Below are positions 59,455 through 64,000 of a stretch of 64,000 bases of DNA, in pieces. The translations under genes were made by a program, and so were the position numbers. Numbering within the stretch: position 1 is the stretch's first letter; each line of letters begins with the position of its first letter. Below the pieces are notes generated by a model. That model ran no database searches and was not told the origin of the DNA. It was given only the letters and a program-made list of their open reading frames with translations. Origin of the DNA: Progne subis subis (taxonomy: Eukaryota; Chordata; Aves; Passeriformes; Hirundinidae); contig JAKJHU010000054.1 in the NCBI GenBank assembly GCA_022316685.1, positions 1,364,001-1,428,000 on the forward strand. The letters are read 5' to 3'.

Positions 59455-62400
59455 AATTCCCTGGAATCGCCGGAGCGCCGGGCTGTGTGGGGTGCGCCGG
59501 GCTGTGTGGGGTGCGCCGGGCTGGCTCTCAGCTCGGGCAGCTCTCGGGGGGCGTTCCCGGCCCTGGCCGCGCGTGTCAGAGTGAGAAACCCAAACCCACC
59601 GCTGAATCCCAAACGCGGAGTGCTGCAAAGCCTGGGAGTGTTTTACTGTCATGTTTTATTTTGTGATGTCGAAGAACAGAATTCGGAGTGCTGTAAGAGA
59701 GAGGAGGGTACTGACTTTAGGTTTCGTGTGACAGCACTGAGGCTTCAAAATTACGAGCTGTGCTCGGAGGTTTGGTTGTAGGATTAGAAGGGAGCAAATG
59801 GGAAGGGGGGAATTGTCAACAATCCTGCCAGCGAGTCTGTGACAGGCCGTGGTAGCTGAGAAGGCACTCACAGGGCACGGGGACTTCTGAAACAGGGAAA
59901 TTCTGTTGTCACCTCTCCGCACTGCAAGTGGGCGCTGTCAGAGTCTAAATTTCCCATTGCGGAGCGTGGATAAGAAACCTTTACAGAGCTAACCCTACTG
60001 CCTGCCCCACAGCTGTGGTTATAATCCCCTTTGTTTACTAAAGAATCGAGCTGTGTCTAATGGGACATATCCTGCAGGACTTGCCTTCCCCAAACTGCCA
60101 CCTCCTCCAGCACAGGTGAGTTCCCCAGGAGCCTCCAAATCTTGGCCCAAAATGACATGGGGCTAGAGAGGAAAGCTTTTCCATTACATTCGGGTCTTTT
60201 TTCACACAGCATTCAAGTAACTTTCTCCCCGGAAGGGGGAAGGGAAGTGGCTTTCTCCGTGGGATGTTCTTTGTCAGTAATTTGGTTCAGAGACGTCTGT
60301 GATTTGCCACCCATAGATTTGGGTCTCCCAAGCTGAGAGCTGTTCCACAAAGCCCCGGTGTGGTCTCATGTTCATTTTGCATTTCAGAAGGTATTTCCAA
60401 GCTCTCTGTAGAGAGAAGGAAAGTAAAGAATTGTTAGGAATTGAACAGAAAGTGACTCTTGTGTATTTTCACAAAGCAGCTACGCTTCAGTCAACACAGC
60501 TTTGTATTTGCTCCCTGTGCTGGACTGCAAGAAGCTGTGGAGAAGAGTTTGGTACCAAAGCAGGGACAGGCTGGATCCAGATGTGAACCTGAGAGAAACC
60601 TGTCCCCTTCATGGTCTGCTCTCCTGGATGCAAGGGCAGCTCAGGCTGCTTTCACTATTTAGTGTTATTCTACTCTGATGGAGCGGTGCAATCCTTATTT
60701 TACCCTAAAATACTGCTCCTTCCACAGATGATGAGCAAAGCAGTGAAGTATCAGCTACAAAGGTCATAAAGCAATGAAGGTTATCACATTTTTGGATTGG
60801 TGTGACCTGATGTGGCAGAGCAGTTATGACCTCGCAATTATCCCACTATATTAATTACAGCCATCTTAATTAATTGTTAACTCCAAGTAATCACCTAGAA
60901 ACTCTGGCACACACACAGGGCAGATCCACCAGCATTACTCCAGCTCCATCCCTGGGTTTTCCTGTCAGTGCTCATCTCCCTGCTCATAAAGGAGCTTGCC
61001 CTCAGCACTTGGAGGGTTGCTTAAGTGAAATGAGACCAAAGGTCAGCAGATAGTGCTCCATTGGTTTGTTTTTCTAATCTTTCTGATTCTGCAGGCTCTG
61101 AGGCTGATATTCCAATTTATCTCCTCTGGGTCCACACTGTGGTGTCTCTGGTTCCCCCAGACTCCATAGATCTGCTCACATACTGCTCACTAATAGAATC
61201 AGGGACTGCACATCCCAATTCTGCCTTGCTTTTGCCTTTTGGAAGATTTCAAAGGTCTTTGCCTGGATTGGCTGGAGGATCACACAGAAATCTGTTGCAC
61301 TGCTTTTGTCTGCAAGAAACAAACTTGTCTGCCAGGGTAATCCCTCGGGAAAGCTTTGCTCAGCCAACAGTGGGCAAGCACTGCTCTGTCAATATTTTCT
61401 TTTTTTGGCATTTAGTAAAATGCTGAGACCAACCTGTTGTTGCCAACTGAGAGGAATGGCAAGGCTCAGCCTTTGACTTTTGCATTGCCATTGGAAGCAC
61501 ATTCTGTGATTCAGTGAGTGAGCGGCTGTTATCAGCCTGCAGGAGCAATCACATCCCTGTTAGTGCAGGGACTGAACCCTGAGCCCTGCTGGCACCCTCA
61601 GCCTCTAATTACCCTCTGGCACACAGCCATGGAAAGAGCTTGCCTCTAACGTTGGACATGTTTGCACAAAATCAATCACCTTATCAGACACAGACCCAGC
61701 TTTAGTGAAGTTTGGATCAATCCATTCGAGCTCCTGAGCTTTCCAAACAAGGGTGAGGTTTTTAAGGAGAGGCTGGTCAGTTGCCATGGGGAACCCTCCT
61801 GCTCCATGTTAGGAGGCACCAGGAGATGATGTAAAGGAAGAAAGGCCTGGCACCAGGGGAGAGGCCACAAGGCTCTTGCACAGCCAGGCCGTTCCCAGCC
61901 ATCTATCATTAATTTCTTTCATTATTCAGAGCTATGGAACAGCCTGTACTGGCCATCTGACCTGTACATCCCTCCTGGGCAAGTATTATCCCATTCCAGA
62001 CTTCTGTACAGCAGTGTCTGTGGGAGAGGATTGCTTCTGGAGGAATAAAAATGGATTTTGGAAGAAGTCAGTGCTGAAGTCAATGATAAATGAGAACCCT
62101 GCAAGCACTGGGTTCTGAACTTCTCTAATGCCATGGAATTAAGAGATAGGATTAACTGCAATAGCTTCCACTCTTTTCCTCAAATCCAGGAGAGAAATAC
62201 CATGTTCTGTAACCACAGCTTTGATTTCCTAGCCCTTTGATTAGGTAGGAAAAACAAAAATATCACAAGTTCTAGAGTAAGGACTCACAGATCCAAAATC
62301 ATACCTAAGCCACCTCCTTAATGGTCTAAAGAAGACGCAATCTCAAATCATACAATCAGTTCCATCATCAGGTGGATATTGTGCACGAAATCACAGACAA

Positions 62401-62490
62401 TGTCTTATTACTACAGTGATGGGGCTTCAGAAAGAGAAAAAAAGTGCTGAGGCAGTTTCTGTGGGGACTGTGACAGTGTGACGGTGACAT
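59455..62490. other. Region between TMEM120A and the STYXL1 exon, no coding exon recognised
   Basis: Starts with a small two- to three-copy 20-bp repeat (gcgccgggctgtgtggggt, 59475-59520), then mixed low-information sequence. The 3' coding exons of STYXL1 should lie here on the minus strand, but I could not identify them. Confidence 0.4.
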
Positions 62491-62492
62491 AC

Positions 62493-62602
62493 CTGCAGGG
62501 AAAAGCGGCAGGAGTGCATCAGATAGGCCATGGTGGCTGTGCTGCTGCGGCTTATCCCCAGGCTGGAGAACACCAGCACTGCTCCCACGTCCAGCTGAGC
62601 AT
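62493..62602 (-). CDS. STYXL1: STYXL1 (MK-STYX) pseudophosphatase-domain exon
   Basis: A 110-nt exon with acceptor ttgactcag (before 62602) and donor CAG/gtatgt (after 62493), phase 1 in and 0 out. It encodes AQLDVGAVLVFSSLGISRSS followed by TATMAYLMHSCRFSLQ. This matches the dual-specificity-phosphatase P-loop region of STYXL1. The catalytic signature HCx5R is replaced by F-S-x5-R (FSSLGISR), the same double loss of His and Cys as in human MK-STYX, so the protein cannot dephosphorylate. Human STYXL1 follows TMEM120A on the same strand, which agrees. The rhodanese-like N-terminal exons are presumably beyond the right edge. Confidence 0.85.
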
Positions 62603-63189
62603 CTGAGTCAAGAAATGCCAATCACAAATTAGTGAGCTGGGAAATGGAGCTTCCCGTGGCAGAGTCAAGCACTAATTCGGTGACAGCTGACAGGGGGGCT
62701 GCAGCCTGAGAGACAGGAGCCCTCAGGAACCCTGACAGCAGCAGACGGGCACTGCCAGCTCCCATTTCTGTAAGCATTCTCCTTTCTTAAAAATCCACAG
62801 TTAAAACATGGCCTTGAAAAGCAGCACCAATGACAATGACCAGTCGATGCTTCATTACACATTGGTGTCACCTTCACTTCAGGGGTCTGAGGAGAAGTAG
62901 TCTTTCATGACCTATCAGCTGTGGTCAGCATCACAAATTCTCCCCACACAGGTCTAAAGGTATTAAAATTTTATTTTGCCTGGGAGGTTGCATATTTAAT
63001 GAATAAGCTTTTAATTCTTTCTCTCCCTCTCTAGACAGAATGATGTTTTTAAAATATTAGCAACTGAATTCCAGAATTCATAGAGCAAAGCCTTTTCTTT
63101 TAGCACTGTCAAGATGTTTTGTTTGTTCTTTTTTTTCCCCCCAAGCACTAAGCCAGCATTTTTAAACTCATTTCTATTGTGAGATACTA

Positions 63190-63403
63190 GTTGTGTCCTA
63201 AGATCTGGGTAGAACTGGCCTCCCTCCAACATACACCTGGCATGAGGATACACACACTCCTCTTGGAGTATGTGGAGAGCTTTAGTCTCGTGTTCTGGTT
63301 TGAGTAATCTGCTCTCCACTGCCAAGTAAACAGTTCCACTATCAGATAAACAGTGGAACACTTCCACAAGTGCAGCTAATAGACTCTTGTAGTCTGGTTT
63401 GGA
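63190..63403 (-). CDS. Unidentified exon-like open segment, possibly methyltransferase-like
   Basis: A minus-strand frame reads YKSLLAALVEVFHCLSDSG, then TVYLAVESRLLKPEHETKAL and HILQEECVYPHARCMLEGGQ, FYPDLRTQL. A plausible acceptor (tttccaaaccag, ending about 63404) and a weak donor (cta/gtatct near 63189) bound it. The pattern of a helix, a turn with DSG, a TVYLAVE strand and a later strand resembles the C-terminal part of small class I methyltransferases (METTL21/22 type), but no gene was recognised with confidence. It does not match STYXL1. It could be an exon of another minus-strand gene, a pseudogene fragment, or chance. Confidence 0.33.
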
Positions 63404-63409
63404 AACAGC

Positions 63410-64000
63410 CACAAACCGTGTGTGATATCAGAAGGAAACTTCTGAAATACTACTGAGAAAAAGCATGAGGCACAATGAAAGGCAAGTAAGTGAATGCCAA
63501 CATTCAGGTGCACCAAATAATGAAATTCAGTTCAGGATATAAATTTATATCTTCAAATGTTGTTTCTTTGTGTGCAGTTGTCATGTCTGATATTGTCCTT
63601 GGATTAAGGTCTGTGGGGTCAGGGTGGTCTTTTGCTTCTGGCTCTGTCCGGCACAGCTCAGTAGGGCCTTGCTCTGTGGCAGGTGTTATTTGATAAGCAC
63701 AATAAAAGATAACAACGTGGTTGGACAGCACCAGGATGGAGCTGCAGGAACTGTGTCTCTGCAGCTGCAGGCACTGAGCTGCAGAGTGTGTTTTTTCGTG
63801 CTCTATCTGATATAATCAGCTGAAGGCAGGTTCATGCTGTCCAACCTGAAAGTTTTCCTGGGCCCTACAGTGGGTCTGCGCTGCAAATCACAGATTATCA
63901 ATGCCTTGTGCTGAGTTCTCTAATGTCTGTCACACAGGTTCAAATAAAGCTCTGGTGGCTGAAGGTTTGGGCTGGTGAGAGTCAAAGGGTTGTTGCAAAG
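63410..64000. other. Right edge, no gene recognised
   Basis: AT-richer sequence with short chance frames. One minus-strand open stretch near 63550-63690 has no motif or clear splice sites. An aataaa on the plus strand near 63943 is isolated. Confidence 0.35.

Noticed and set aside
58400..59612. Minus-strand open frames of 332 and 317 codons
   Set aside because: They overlap each other in different frames inside a CpG island and cover TMEM120A exon 1 and intron; Pro/Arg/Gly/Ala composition is typical of chance frames in GC-rich DNA.
61605..61787. Minus-strand frame ELEWIDPNFTKAGSVSDK considered as the last STYXL1 exon
   Set aside because: It is near the expected position, but the residues do not match the STYXL1 C-terminus and the phase could not be confirmed.
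63550..63690. Minus-strand open stretch upstream of the unidentified exon
   Set aside because: No clear acceptor/donor pair in a consistent frame and no motif.

Overview
The window is vertebrate nuclear DNA, almost certainly from a bird. The evidence is intron-split genes with GT-AG junctions, CpG-island promoters, and several 3' ends of the avian CR1 LINE. From memory, the gene order (TAF15, RHBDD2, POR, TMEM120A, STYXL1) fits the bird chromosome equivalent to chicken chr19. In humans the last four genes lie together at 7q11.23 and TAF15 is on chromosome 17. The long bacterial-style open frames here are almost all chance readings of GC-rich islands or repeats. The real coding sequence is in short exons that I joined by reading frame, splice sites and protein family.

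Layout. Positions 1-10083 (minus) hold the 5' part of TAF15: seven coding exons for the low-complexity N-terminus. The RRM, zinc finger and RGG repeats lie beyond the left edge. Positions 10.3-12.9 kb are intergenic, with three CR1 pieces, one carrying a perfect hairpin. Positions 13083-17863 (plus) hold the complete four-exon RHBDD2. Positions 17.9-22.7 kb are intergenic with low-complexity repeats. A CpG island at about 23.1-23.4 kb is the likely promoter and untranslated first exon of POR, whose coding exons run from 35192 to 50729 (plus). The 15 coding exons give 677 codons, the same length as human POR. Positions 52731-59300 (minus) hold the complete TMEM120A (12 exons, 341 codons), convergent with POR. 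At the right edge (minus) there is one clear STYXL1 pseudophosphatase exon at 62493-62602 and an unidentified exon-like segment near 63.2-63.4 kb.

The genes do not form a pathway. TAF15 is an RNA-binding transcription and splicing factor. RHBDD2 is a Golgi/ER rhomboid-like membrane protein. POR passes electrons from NADPH to microsomal P450s. TMEM120A is a nuclear-envelope/ER membrane protein that binds coenzyme A. STYXL1 is a catalytically dead phosphatase.

The most interesting observation is in the 6-kb POR intron. Two unlisted exon candidates (38904-38950 and 39828-39869) are both in the phase needed to join POR exon 3. The first begins Met-Gly-Cys, like a myristoylation plus palmitoylation signal. 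If used, they would replace POR's membrane helix with a lipid anchor. This is inference from sequence and needs transcript evidence.
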